NCBI RefSeq assembly: GCF_000615945.1
Contig: NZ_BAMO01000008.1
Span: 1-64,000, forward strand
Length of the DNA stretch: 64,000 bases
Direction: 5' to 3'
Origin: Caldalkalibacillus mannanilyticus JCM 10596
GTDB taxonomy: Bacteria; Bacillota; Bacilli; Caldalkalibacillales; JCM-10596
A program made the position numbers and the translations under genes. Shown here in pieces: positions 1 to 8,841 of the stretch. Every line of letters begins with the position of its first letter. Position 1 is the first letter of the stretch. The notes beneath the pieces were generated by a model. It had not been told where the DNA came from and did not search any database. It saw nothing but the letters and a program-made list of their open reading frames with translations.

Positions 1-30
1 TTTTGGTGTTTGCCTTATTCCGTTTTTTAA

Positions 31-2475
31 TTGTCTTTTCTGTTTATTACATATGAAACAATGGAATATTCTGTTCGAAAGTCAGCAGATGAAAACTTTG
101 GAGCTTATGATTTAATTGTGGGTTATGAAACAATTGATAAAACATTGAGTGAAAGCGATGTGGAGTATATTAGCCATCTATCAGGGGTAAAAGAAAGTGC
201 CCCTATATTGTTCCCATACATAGGAGATAGAATGCTAGATATGGAAACTTATCCTATGTATATTGGAATGAGAGACGTTCCACTCTCTCAAGAATTTGAA
301 CATTACAGGCTTGCTAAAGGAACATTTCCTAAAAATGGAGAAGTTGCACTTTCTAAAAAATACATGATAAGAAATAATATCGATATAGGTTCAACGATCC
401 GCATGGATTTCCCTTCCTATGGGATTCACGAGGTGCGTGTTTCCGGTGAGCTAGTGGATATCGAAAGAATGAGAAACGAGAGGGCTTTATTTCATATTGA
501 CTGGTTACAGGAGATAACGAAGAACCCAGATCAAGCTACCGCATTAATGCTATCCATAGATAAAGGGGTATCTAAAGAAGAGATTCACACACAAATCAAG
601 TATCGTTTTCCAGATATAGAGGAAAATTTACAAATTGAAAAAGACATGGAATTAGAAAGCTTAGGCGGAATGAAGCCAATGATTCAAGTTCTATCAGCAA
701 TCACAATTTTTTCTAGTCTGTTTATTGTGGTAAGTACGCTACAAATTTCGGTTCATGAGCGTCAAAAGGAATATGCTGTCATACGATTAATAGGTGCTTT
801 TAAGAAACAAATTAGTAGAATGGTTATGTTTGAATCGTTATTCATTGGAGTTTGTGGTTCTGTAATGGGAATGATCATGTCGTTAGGAATTACTTATTTG
901 TTTAAAGGTCCAATTTCACTGTTCCTTGGTTTAGAAGCCACTGCCATGATTGTCCCTTGGAATATGTTACTTCTCAGTGGTGTATTAGGAATTGTAGTTA
1001 CAATCATTGCGGGTATGTTTCCTTCCTATTTGGCAAGTAAAGTCTTACCTTTGGAAGCCTTACAAATGTCTAAAGCAAGCATAGCTACACAGAACACACA
1101 CATCCCTTTTTGGTATCCGATACTATTAACGTTTTTCATTGTAGTTTCCTCCTTAACGCATTATTATTTGCAACAAACTTGGTTAACTGTGTCCATGATT
1201 GTTGTTTTATTTACCTTGTTTTTCTTTGGTATTCGTCATCTTTTAGTGCTTATCATTAAAATGCTTAGTACTATTTTACAAAGAGTTTGGAAAACAGATG
1301 GATGGATAGCAAAACTTTATGTTCTTAAGCATGTAAAGCGAAATGTAAAAATTGTTGGGGTGCTTATGTTAGCATCCATAGTAGCTATAAATGGAGTCAT
1401 TTTACTATTAACCGTATACTTTAATTTAAATAAAGATTTAGAGCAAGAATTTCCTTTTGAAATGCTCATAACAACCGTAGAAGGAAATAAAGGTGGTTTT
1501 TCTGGAAGTATACTTGAGTCTATTCATGATCTGGAAGGGGTAAGTCCACTTCCAATCAGTTCATATGTAATGGCAATGATTAAAAATTTGAGTGAAGTAG
1601 AGCATAAAAGAGAAGCTAGCGATATATCTATAACTCTAGGGATGACGGTTGTTGGAGTTGATCTGAAAACATTACTCGAGCATTTTCCTATTACGGCAAT
1701 AGAGGGTGATATGAACAAGGTTTTCAATGGTGGGGTTATTATAAGTAGAGAAGATGCCGAAAAGTTCGGGTATGGAATTGGTGATGAAATTGAACTATCA
1801 CCAGTATTTTTGGAGAGTGAAAGTACACGTTTAGAGGTTACTGCTATCGTAGAAGAGTTCCCATTATACTCTAAGTCCTCACAATGGATTTTTACCGACA
1901 TATCTACGATTGAGAGAGTATTTAATGTAGATGCGCTTCACTCGATTCATCTAAAATTTGATTCAAACTACGATCAGGAAAAACTGAAAGAACAAGTATA
2001 TTTAATACAACAACATCCTGAAGCATCAAACATTATTATTTATGATCGGGTAGAAGAAATGAGTAAAGTATTTAATCAAGTGTTCCAAAGAATCTTGATT
2101 CTTTGTTCTGCAATTGCTGTTTTAGTGTTGATTGTCCTATTAGGTTTATCTAATAATATGGCTGCTAGTATACGTGAAAGAGTCACGGAGTTTTCAATCA
2201 TGCGTGTTCTTGGAAGTCCTAACCGTCAGATTTTGAGGCTGCTACTAATGGAGGGGGGAATTCTTACATTTGCGGGAACGATTATTGGTATCACTGCTGG
2301 TATCATTCTTGGATGTCAACTGATAGCCATTCTAGAAAGCCCAATATCTTATAGCTTTCTGCTCTGGTTTTTGGTTCCAATAATAATAAGTCCTTTTGTG
2401 GGATTGTTTGTTTCTCTGTTTCCAGCACTATGGTTGATTAGGTTAGATCCTAATGCAACTTTGAAAGTGGAGTAA
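31..2475 (+). CDS. FtsX/MacB-type ABC transporter permease (5' end uncertain)
   Basis: An 814-residue polytopic protein with two tandem halves, each an extracytoplasmic MacB-type core followed by an FtsX permease domain. Residues about 20-200 and 455-650 are the extracellular cores; about 215-345 and 690-805 are the membrane parts, with the family signature of a helix followed by ERQKEYAVIRLIGA and, in the second copy, RERVTEFSIMRVLGS. Proteins of this layout work with a LolD/MacB-type ATPase in exporting lipids, peptides or antibiotics; that ATPase should lie upstream of the window. The TTG start at 31 directly follows an in-frame stop (28-30), while the other two frames are open and hydrophobic at the window edge. 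The gene therefore probably begins upstream and has an indel near position 30-50. Confidence 0.8.
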   Translation: MSFLFITYETMEYSVRKSADENFGAYDLIVGYETIDKTLSESDVEYISHLSGVKESAPILFPYIGDRMLDMETYPMYIGMRDVPLSQEFEHYRLAKGTFPKNGEVALSKKYMIRNNIDIGSTIRMDFPSYGIHEVRVSGELVDIERMRNERALFHIDWLQEITKNPDQATALMLSIDKGVSKEEIHTQIKYRFPDIEENLQIEKDMELESLGGMKPMIQVLSAITIFSSLFIVVSTLQISVHERQKEYAVIRLIGAFKKQISRMVMFESLFIGVCGSVMGMIMSLGITYLFKGPISLFLGLEATAMIVPWNMLLLSGVLGIVVTIIAGMFPSYLASKVLPLEALQMSKASIATQNTHIPFWYPILLTFFIVVSSLTHYYLQQTWLTVSMIVVLFTLFFFGIRHLLVLIIKMLSTILQRVWKTDGWIAKLYVLKHVKRNVKIVGVLMLASIVAINGVILLLTVYFNLNKDLEQEFPFEMLITTVEGNKGGFSGSILESIHDLEGVSPLPISSYVMAMIKNLSEVEHKREASDISITLGMTVVGVDLKTLLEHFPITAIEGDMNKVFNGGVIISREDAEKFGYGIGDEIELSPVFLESESTRLEVTAIVEEFPLYSKSSQWIFTDISTIERVFNVDALHSIHLKFDSNYDQEKLKEQVYLIQQHPEASNIIIYDRVEEMSKVFNQVFQRILILCSAIAVLVLIVLLGLSNNMAASIRERVTEFSIMRVLGSPNRQILRLLLMEGGILTFAGTIIGITAGIILGCQLIAILESPISYSFLLWFLVPIIISPFVGLFVSLFPALWLIRLDPNATLKVE

Positions 2476-2498
2476 TATCGAATTTATACTGGTGAGGA

Positions 2499-2827
2499 GT
2501 AGTTCAAAAAATCGTAATTACCAATGGCCCGAGTATAGGAACATCTTACGAAAGAATGGCAAGAAGCAGAGTTCTATGTGATATAAAGCCTGAATGCAGT
2601 GAACTTAAAATTTCGGTAAGCATAAGTGGATCATTTCCTTCCTCATTTTCTGCAATAGAGGAAGTCGATCATGGTAAATTCTTATATATGGATGCTTACC
2701 CAAGAGTGGAAATCACAGGTTTTCTGTTGAAAAAAGAGATTGGTTAAGACGCTGGAAACAAGTTGGAAGTGGTTCAACTTGGAGAGCTGTGAGCAATGAT
2801 GTTGACTTTGTAGTATGGAAAAACTAA
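2499..2827 (+). pseudogene. Broken small gene, unknown product
   Basis: Two partial reading frames join into one plausible protein of about 100 residues. The first frame is open from about 2496 and ends at 2747; the second ends at 2827 with the charged tail KRDWLRRWKQ...WRAVSNDVDF. A single-base deletion between about 2675 and 2722 would join them, the same polarity as other disruptions in this window. I do not recognise the family. No convincing start codon or ribosome binding site is visible, so this may be a remnant rather than a gene. It sits between the ABC permease and decayed transposon DNA. Confidence 0.3.
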
Positions 2828-2940
2828 TTTTGGGAATATAAAGGGATATTCAGAAGTTGTAAAGGTTTTTTCAACAAGTTGGTGAAATTGTTTCTGTCAT
2901 GTAAAGGGAAATAATAACAACGGTTAAACGTGGCTGTCCA

Positions 2941-3350
2941 TTAAGTCCTTAAAATAAAGCAAGTGGAGAAAAACGAACTGTCTTTCTCCACTTGCTTTTG
3001 TATTTTTCGGTTCTTCTTTGAAAGTAGCTGTCGGATACCTGCTACTTTCAGTATGTTGTGGACCAACGCGGCAACCCCAATTTGGATATGGACTATGTCG
3101 AATTTGAAGATTTCCTTTTGCCTTTCTTTATACACTTTGCGTTTAGTGGGCAATCTGTACAATCCTCACATTCGTATATTTTGAAACTGTGCTCATAACC
3201 AGATTGGTTCTTCTTGTTTTGATATTTTTTAAACGTATTTTCATTCCATTCGGGCAAATAAAATAATTCTATTGTTCATGATAGACCCTGTTTTTTGTAT
3301 TTTTAATGTCCGTTTAATATTTGCGAGTTTTTCTTGCATATAGGTTCGGT
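2941..3350 (-). pseudogene. Decayed IS1182-like transposase, C-terminal remnant
   Basis: Read on the - strand across several frames, the DNA encodes pieces of the C-terminal half of an IS1182-family DDE transposase: ICPNGMKIR, then the zinc-ribbon-like YECEDCTDCPLNAKC, then the end motif VHIQIGVAALVHNILK. The family's typical end has the same HI-x-[FI]-G-[LV]-x-A-L-x-HN-[IL]-x-K pattern. Internal stops, frameshifts and the missing N-terminal half show it is dead. The assignment rests on recognised motifs, not on an alignment. Confidence 0.6.
2956..2999 (+). terminator. Hairpin terminator, 16-bp perfect stem
   Basis: AAAGCAAGTGGAGAAA (2956-2971) pairs perfectly with its complement at 2983-2998, with an 11-base loop. 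T-rich sequence follows on the + strand and A-rich sequence lies on the other side, so it could stop transcription from either direction. It lies at the 3' edge of the decayed transposase on the - strand. Confidence 0.6.
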
Positions 3351-3359
3351 AAGGAATGA

Positions 3360-3418
3360 GAAATTAGTAGATATATGTATTTACATGCATTCACATGCAT
3401 TATTGTTTGGATAGCAAG
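3360..3418 (+). pseudogene. C-terminal fragment of a membrane protein related to the one at 4833
   Basis: The + frame here reads ...YMYLHAFTCIIVWIARY and runs up to the left end of the IS256 element. It resembles the tail of the membrane protein on the other side of the element (WIHLFTCITVWIAIIYLWYF), and the DNA TTTGGATAGCAA is shared. It looks like a leftover of a paralogous or duplicated gene. Only about 20 residues remain. Confidence 0.4.
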
Positions 3419-3422
3419 GTAC

Positions 3423-4832
3423 CGTCAAGAATTTTGTGTAAGCCCGTAGCTTCGGAATTGCTTGTTTAGTTTTTAACTTTCATCAACCCTAATTACCATA
3501 TAAAAAATGTCAGAAGAGTTCAGTCAAGGGCGAGGTAAAAGCGAGGGCGTAGCCGAACTTGACGGGTTTTTCTAATTTTTTACAATATAGGATGGGTGAT
3601 GAAGCTTATGATATGCACTAGCAAACCCTCTAAGCTTTCTAGTAGACCATTTAGAATTCATATCCTGAATCGTTAAATATACAATCTTTTCAGCTGCACT
3701 AACATCAGGAAGGCTATTCATCGGTCTTAGTCGTTTGCGTATATCCTTAATAGATCTCTCAATCCAGTTGGTCGTATAAATGACCCTACGTATGGCTGAG
3801 GGGTAATCCAAAAAAGTTAACAGCACAGGTAGATCCTTTTTCCCAAGATTGAATTTCTTTTGGATATTTCTTGGACCATTTACCTTTAAAAGATTCGAAT
3901 TGAGAATATGCAGCTTCCTTGGTAAAGGATTTATACACTGCCTTGAGATCTTCAGCAATTTCAAATTGATCCTTTTTACGTACATGGTTTAACGTATTCC
4001 GTACCTTATGGATAACACAACGTTGGACATCTGCTTTAGGATAGACTGATTTAAAAGCTTCTTCTAGATCAGGTAGACCATCGAAACCCCCAAGTAAAAC
4101 TTCTTGAACACCTCTGGTGTATAAATCCTGTAGCATTTCACGCCAACCTAGAGCACTTTCTTGACCACCGACATAGAAACCAAGGATCTCACGGTATCCA
4201 TCTTCAGTAACACCAAGAGCAAAGTAAATAACTTCTTTACCAACGACATCGCGACGGAGCTTAATATACATTCCGTCTAGATAAAGGACTGAATATCTCT
4301 TGTTTAGTGCCCTTTGATGCCATTTGTGAATATCTTCTAAAGCAACATCTGTAATGTTACTAATCGTGGTGGGGGAGTATGTAGAGCCTAAGATTCTCTC
4401 AACAAAATTTCCGATTTCACTTGTGCTCATGTCACTTTGATACATCTTAATGATAGCTTCTTCAAGCCAACCATCACGTCGTTTATATGGCTCGAAAAGC
4501 TGGGTTTGAAACTCACCCATACGATCACGAGGAACCGCTAGGTTTTCTACTTTCCCATAATGTGTGTCTAGTGAGCGTTGGTAATAGCCATTTTTGCTGT
4601 CTTGAAGATCAGGTCTTTCGACCTGAAGAAAGTTATTTAGTTCTTCTTTCATGAGTATTTCTAGTTTTTCTTTGATAAAGTCTTTTAAAATATTATCCAG
4701 TTGATATAGGTGGTCGGAATTGTTTATACTTGATGACATAGGTAGGGTTCTCCTCTCTTTATGGAATGTCGACAATTCCGAGGATACCCTACTTTTTCTA
4801 TGTTTTAAAGACTTTACACAAAATATTTTACG
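3423..4832. mobile_element. IS256-family insertion sequence
   Basis: The element carries a Mutator/IS256-type transposase gene on the - strand and is bounded by imperfect inverted ends. The left end (3423-3442) begins CGTCAAGAATTTTGTGTAA; the right end (4813-4832), read inward, begins CGTAAAATATTTTGTGTAA. About 16 of 20 positions agree. The total length of about 1.4 kb is normal for the family. I see no convincing 8-9 bp target duplication next to these ends, so the insertion may be old or rearranged. Confidence 0.75.
3572..4739 (-). pseudogene. IS256-family transposase, frameshifted
   Basis: Mutator-type DDE transposase. The start is taken at the ATG at 4739, preceded by AGGAGAACCC. The first part holds VLYLDGMYIKLRRD with the first catalytic Asp, and FDGLPDLEEAFKSVYP with the second, followed by QRCVIHKVRNT. 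The second part, in another frame, holds RVIYTTNWIERSIKDIRKR, which carries the conserved TTN-x-IE end of the catalytic domain. The frame changes near 3830 in a run read on the - strand as GAAAAAGGATC, where one extra base fits. With that base removed the protein would be about 385-390 residues, normal for the family. Confidence 0.85.
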
Positions 4833-5089
4833 TCATCAAACTAATTATCTACTATATTTTAAATCTATTTAGCATTATCCCGTTTATTTTAGCAACTGTA
4901 ATTACCATTACAGCTATTGGTTTTTTTCATAGGCCGAATGGAGATAATATAATCGTAGTCATTGCTCTTTCATTTGTGTTTTACCAATTCCTACTCTTTC
5001 AATTAATTAAAGGATTACAACATAAATGGATACATTTATTTACATGTATCACTGTTTGGATAGCAATTATATACTTATGGTATTTTTGA
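4833..5089 (+). pseudogene. Truncated membrane protein, 5' end lost at IS256
   Basis: The open frame continues from inside the IS right end into about 85 residues of native sequence with three hydrophobic segments (IIYYILNLFSIIPFILATVI, IVVIALSFVFYQFLLFQL and FTCITVWIAIIYLWYF) around a short polar loop with HRPNGD. Any start codon upstream lies in the insertion sequence, so the original N-terminus has probably been removed. No function can be assigned. Confidence 0.45.
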
Positions 5090-5177
5090 TCAATTCCCAA
5101 TCCTATAGTAAAATCATAATGGTGAACGTGAAGAAAGGTGAGTAGATGGAAAATTCAATGAAAGTCAGGAGAAGAGA

Positions 5178-5390
5178 ATGAAGTTTTCTGCTATCTTGTA
5201 TTTGTGTGGATGCCTGGTTGTCTTTTTTAGTGTAGTAGCTTTGGTTATGACGTTCTTTTCAGAAGGAACAGATGGAATGATGATCATTATTTCTATATTT
5301 GGAATTACAAATGGACTTATTTCTATAGGTGTTGGAGAAATCTTACATAGAATAAATAATAATGAGCGGGGGAAATCACTTAATGATTAA
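5178..5390 (+). CDS. Small membrane protein, unknown
   Basis: A 70-residue protein with two predicted membrane helices (about residues 5-27 and 33-53) and a short charged cytoplasmic tail ([13 protein letters not shown]). The ATG follows AGGAGAAGAGA, a good ribosome binding site. Its last codons overlap the start of the PhnA-like gene by 8 bases, which suggests translational coupling. I do not recognise the family. Confidence 0.6.
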   Translation: MKFSAILYLCGCLVVFFSVVALVMTFFSEGTDGMMIIISIFGITNGLISIGVGEILHRINNNERGKSLND

Positions 5391-5721
5391 TGTACCTAAT
5401 TGTCCACAATGTCAGTCGACCTATACATATGAAGATGGAAACTTATTTGTTTGTCCAGAATGTGCTCATGAGTGGAACATGGAAGTAGAAACGACAAACG
5501 AAGAAACAAAGGTAATCAAAGACGCAAATGGACATGTCCTGAGTGACGGTGATTCTGTAACGGTTATCAAAGACCTTAAAGTAAAAGGAAGTTCATCTGT
5601 TATTAAGATAGGCACAAAAGTAAAGAACATACGCTTAGTGGATGGAGATCATGATATAGAGTGTAAAATAGATGGTTTTGGTGAGATGAAATTGAAATCT
5701 CAATTTGTTAAGAAGGCATAA
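5383..5721 (+). CDS. PhnA/YjdM-family zinc-ribbon protein
   Basis: A 112-residue protein with an N-terminal zinc ribbon, CPQC near residues 6-9 and CPEC near 25-28, followed by a small beta-rich domain ([15 protein letters not shown]...[11 protein letters not shown]). This is the YjdM/PhnA fold, named from the E. coli phosphonate region although its role there is unproven. The ATG at 5383 is preferred over the one at 5362 because GCGGGGG lies 10 bases upstream and family members start just before the first Cys pair. It overlaps the preceding membrane-protein gene. Confidence 0.85.
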   Translation: MINVPNCPQCQSTYTYEDGNLFVCPECAHEWNMEVETTNEETKVIKDANGHVLSDGDSVTVIKDLKVKGSSSVIKIGTKVKNIRLVDGDHDIECKIDGFGEMKLKSQFVKKA

Positions 5722-5749
5722 ATTCAGATATTTTTCTTTCCTCACATTA

Positions 5750-5833
5750 TTGACAGAAAATTTAAACTATCTTATACTATTTTATAGCTTGATCAGTTAA
5801 CCGGTTAAAAATATATAAATGAAAACGCTTAAA
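5750..5833 (+). promoter_or_regulatory. Promoter, LacI-type operator 1 and cre site for the sugar operon
   Basis: TTGACA (5750-5755), a 17-base spacer and TATACT (5773-5778) form a near-consensus sigma-A promoter. The perfect palindrome TTAACCGGTTAA lies at 5797-5808, at or just after the expected transcription start. TGAAAACGCTTAAA (5820-5833) matches the CcpA cre consensus at 13 of 14 positions. The arrangement predicts repression by the LacI regulator encoded at 10842 and by glucose through CcpA. Confidence 0.75.
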
Positions 5834-5926
5834 GGAGGTGGGACAAATGTAACAATGCAAGCAAAAAAGTATAGAAAAGATGAAAAGAAAAATGAGACTT
5901 TAAAGTTTATAAAGTTAACCGGTTAA
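5831..5926 (+). other. Leader with ATG-TAA start-stop and a 23-codon micro-ORF
   Basis: The strong ribosome binding sequence AAAGGAGGTG (5831-5840) is followed six bases later by ATG TAA (5847-5852), a start codon immediately followed by a stop. A second ATG at 5855 opens a 23-codon frame rich in Lys (MQAKKYRKDEKKNETLK...), whose stop codon is the last three bases of operator 2. Whether either is translated is unknown. The leader continues about 210 bases to the binding-protein gene. Confidence 0.35.
5915..5926. promoter_or_regulatory. LacI-type operator 2
   Basis: Perfect palindrome TTAACCGGTTAA, 118 bp from operator 1. It lies within the transcribed leader, so it could block elongation or support looping between repressor-bound sites. 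Confidence 0.7.
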
Positions 5927-6024
5927 AATGAAAATGATTACAGTGGTCCTATTTAGAGCAATGCGTTCAATATATACGATTTAATCTACAAATGTTCTAT
6001 ATAAGTAAAATAAGATGTAGAAGG

Positions 6025-6036
6025 TTAACCGGTTAG
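6025..6036. promoter_or_regulatory. LacI-type operator 3 (one mismatch)
   Basis: TTAACCGGTTAG, one base from the perfect palindrome, 110 bp after operator 2 and about 100 bp before the binding-protein start. The three sites are spaced by 118 and 110 bp, roughly 10-11 helical turns. The rest of 6037-6138 shows no further clear signal apart from AATAGGGGGTC, the ribosome binding site of the next gene. Confidence 0.65.
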
Positions 6037-6138
6037 AGTGCGTGGGTATGCTCCATAAGAAGTGGATACAGCATGAACCACACGAGTTAAAGTGCAGATG
6101 GTGGACAAGAGTTGATTACAAAATAGGGGGTCTATGAA

Positions 6139-7434
6139 ATGAAAATAGGTAGAAAAGTAACAGTAGCACTGATCGCCTTGGCTTTATTGCTAGCGGGCTG
6201 TACATCAAACAATGTGGATAGTGTTGCAGAACCTGTAGGAAATAACGAGGAGAATAAGGAAGTCATTACGCTCACTTATGCTCGGGGAGCAGACACAACG
6301 GGTACAGTAGACGCACTCATTAAAGCATTTAATGAGAAACATCCCCATATTCAAGTCGAGTATTTAGAGATGCCTAATGATACGGGAGCACAGCATGACC
6401 ATTATGTAACGACATTTAGTGCTCAGGGTACTGAAATCGATATCTTCAGTGCCGATATTATTTGGCCGGCAGAATTTGCCCAAGCGAACTATGCTTTGGA
6501 ACTGGATCGTTTCATTGAGAGAGATGGGGTGGACTTGAATACGTTCTTCCCTGGAACGGTTGAAGCTGTCACATTCAAAAATCGGGTTTGGGCGCTTCCT
6601 ATGCTTACAGACGCGGGATTACTGTACTACAGAAAAGATATCGTTGAGCATCCTCCTAGTACATGGGATGAATTAATTGCCCTAGCTCAAGCGCATCAAG
6701 GGCAAGAAGAAACTGAATTTGGTTATGTGATGCAAGCCAATCAGTATGAAGGGCTGATCTGCAACGCGATTGAATTTATTGAATCTTATGGTGGTAAGGT
6801 GATTGATGAAGATGGCAAAGTGGTTGTCAACAGTCCCGAAACGATTAAAGGAATTGAAAAAATGATAGAAATTGCTAACTCCTTCATTGTTCCTAGTGAC
6901 ATTTTTAGCTTTAAAGAAACAGAAACGGAGAATGCCTTTATTGAAGGGAAGGCTGTCTTTGCAAGGAATTGGACGTATATGCAATCAATGGCAGCTAATC
7001 CAGAAGGCTCTAAGGTGGTAGATAAAGTAGGTTTTGCCTTACTCCCTGCTGGAGATGCGGGCTCGGCAGCCACATTAGGTGGTTGGGTTACTATGATTAA
7101 TCGATATTCCAAGCATCCAGAAGAGGCGTGGGAGTTTGTTAAATTTGTCAGTAGTCCAGAAGGGCAGAAGATCTCAGCACTAATAGGTGGACTAGCGCCT
7201 ACATTACCAGAGCTATATGAAGATGAAGAAGTAAAAAGTGTAGCCACATTATTTGCTAACGAGGAGTTTGTCGCAACACTTCAAAATGCTGTACCACGTC
7301 CAGTGACCCCTATTTACCCTCGTATTTCTGATATTATGCAAATTGAGCTTTCAAGAGCTCTGGCTGGACGGATTAGCGCTGAAGAAGCGACAAAAAACAT
7401 GCAGGAGAAGATGGAAAACGCCTTAGCAGAATGA
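6139..7434 (+). CDS. Sugar ABC transporter substrate-binding lipoprotein (family 1, trehalose/maltose type)
   Basis: A 431-residue secreted lipoprotein. The signal peptide ends in the lipobox LLAGC, so Cys 21 is the predicted lipidated residue. The mature protein has the extracellular solute-binding family 1 layout, including TVDALIKAFNEKHPHI near residue 62 and the DIFSADIIWPAEFAQ segment seen in trehalose/maltose-type binding proteins (ThuE-like). It would deliver a disaccharide to the two permeases that follow. No ATPase gene is present, so a shared MsmX-like ATPase elsewhere is expected. The ATG follows AGGGGGTC. Confidence 0.85.
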   Translation: MKIGRKVTVALIALALLLAGCTSNNVDSVAEPVGNNEENKEVITLTYARGADTTGTVDALIKAFNEKHPHIQVEYLEMPNDTGAQHDHYVTTFSAQGTEIDIFSADIIWPAEFAQANYALELDRFIERDGVDLNTFFPGTVEAVTFKNRVWALPMLTDAGLLYYRKDIVEHPPSTWDELIALAQAHQGQEETEFGYVMQANQYEGLICNAIEFIESYGGKVIDEDGKVVVNSPETIKGIEKMIEIANSFIVPSDIFSFKETETENAFIEGKAVFARNWTYMQSMAANPEGSKVVDKVGFALLPAGDAGSAATLGGWVTMINRYSKHPEEAWEFVKFVSSPEGQKISALIGGLAPTLPELYEDEEVKSVATLFANEEFVATLQNAVPRPVTPIYPRISDIMQIELSRALAGRISAEEATKNMQEKMENALAE

Positions 7435-7498
7435 TGATATGAGTAGGGAGAAGAGGTTCTCTTCTCTCTTTTTCACTAACGAAATAAGGAGAATCTTC

Positions 7499-8829
7499 AT
7501 GGAGAGAAATAATAATAGGTATTTTCGATTGAATGAAAAACAACTCGGCTATATGATGGTTCTTCCATCTATTCTACTTATCGTTTTTATTGCTTTATGG
7601 CCAGTTGCGCAATCCTTCTATAATAGTCTATTTGATTATAGGTTAAATGATCCTAATCGTTCACAAAAAATGATCAGTGCTAATGTCGATCTAGAGCGGT
7701 ATATAGACACTCATTATTATCTGCAAAAATCAGTAGAAAACTTGAAGGGGACTGTAGAAGGGGAACATGAAGTATTGATAGAATCGTTCATTCAATCCCT
7801 CCACGGGTTACATGAGCAGTTACGGCAAGAGCCGAATGTAACGGAACGCTATGAAAAAGTACAGGAGATTATACAAGCGCTGCAACCTGTAAGAGATCGT
7901 GATTTAAAATATGCCAAGATAGAGAATCAACTGAGTGAGGAGTATATGGCTTTCTTACTTACAACGGAAGAAGAATTTAGGCAGTTAGCTGAACATAGCA
8001 AAGATGAAGAGGTAGCTAGTAGCTTTATTGAAACTGCGGAAGAGCTTGTCCGCTTAGAAGATTCGATCTTATCCTCCAACTTTATTGGGCTGGCAAATTA
8101 TCAGCGATACCTTCAGGATGACAGGATGTGGAGATCCTTATGGAACACGCTGATATTTACTGTTGTTTCCGTATTTTTTGAACTTATTCTTGGTCTATTT
8201 ATAGCTCTATTGATCCATCGAGCTTTTATTGGGCGCAGCTTGGTTCGAGTTTCTGTCTTGATTCCCTGGGCAATACCCACAGCTGTATCTGCAATGATGT
8301 GGAGATATCTCTATGATGGACAAACTGGAATCGTAGCTCACTATTTTCATCAAGTAGGATTCATTTCAGACGCTAGTGTATTGCTATCGACGCAGCAGGG
8401 GGATTGTTTTCTATTATATTTGCAGATGTCTGGAAAACCACGCCATTTATGGCGCTTTTGTTGTTAGCAGGATTACAAAGTATTCCTCATTCTCTTTACG
8501 AAGCTGCTCAGGTTGACGGAGCTAGTCGAACTCAACAATTCTTTCGGATTACATTGCCTTTGTTGAAGTCAGCTATTCTTATCGCTCTTTTGTTTAGAAG
8601 CTTGGATGCTTTCCGAGTTTTTGATCTGATCTTCGTCTTAACAGGGGGAGGTCCTGCTAACGCGACAGAGTCCATATCTATTTATGCTTACAAAACGTTA
8701 TTTTCACAACAGAATTTCGGGGCAGGCTCTGTGTTATCCGTCATTGTGTTTCTGTGTGTGGCTTTGATCAGCTTTTTATATATTCGATTTATCGGTTCTG
8801 AGCTTTTTGCTGGAAGAACAAGACACTAG
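7499..8829 (+). pseudogene. Sugar ABC permease (MalF/ThuF type), frameshifted, with an inserted helical domain
   Basis: First permease of the transporter. Start at ATG 7499 (AAGGAG upstream). After the first membrane helix (MMVLPSILLIVFIALWPV) there is an unusual hydrophilic insertion of roughly 140 residues rich in Glu, Gln and Lys, probably coiled-coil. The usual FIGLANYQRYL follows, and the core permease resumes. The frame breaks at a run of five G (8398-8402); adding one G restores QQGGLFSIIFADVW and the EAA loop EAAQVDGASRTQQFFRITLP, the ATPase-docking site. Restored length is about 443 residues, longer than the usual 290-320 because of the insertion. The break may be a sequencing error. 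Confidence 0.8.
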
Positions 8830-8841
8830 GAGGTGCACTAA

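Noticed and set aside
1524-1901. 125-codon frame antisense to the ABC permease
   Set aside because: It is a shadow of the real gene, with no ribosome binding site.
3820-3850. Programmed frameshift in the IS256 transposase
   Set aside because: IS256 members are normally a single frame. The change here is an extra base in an A/G run, more like mutation or error.
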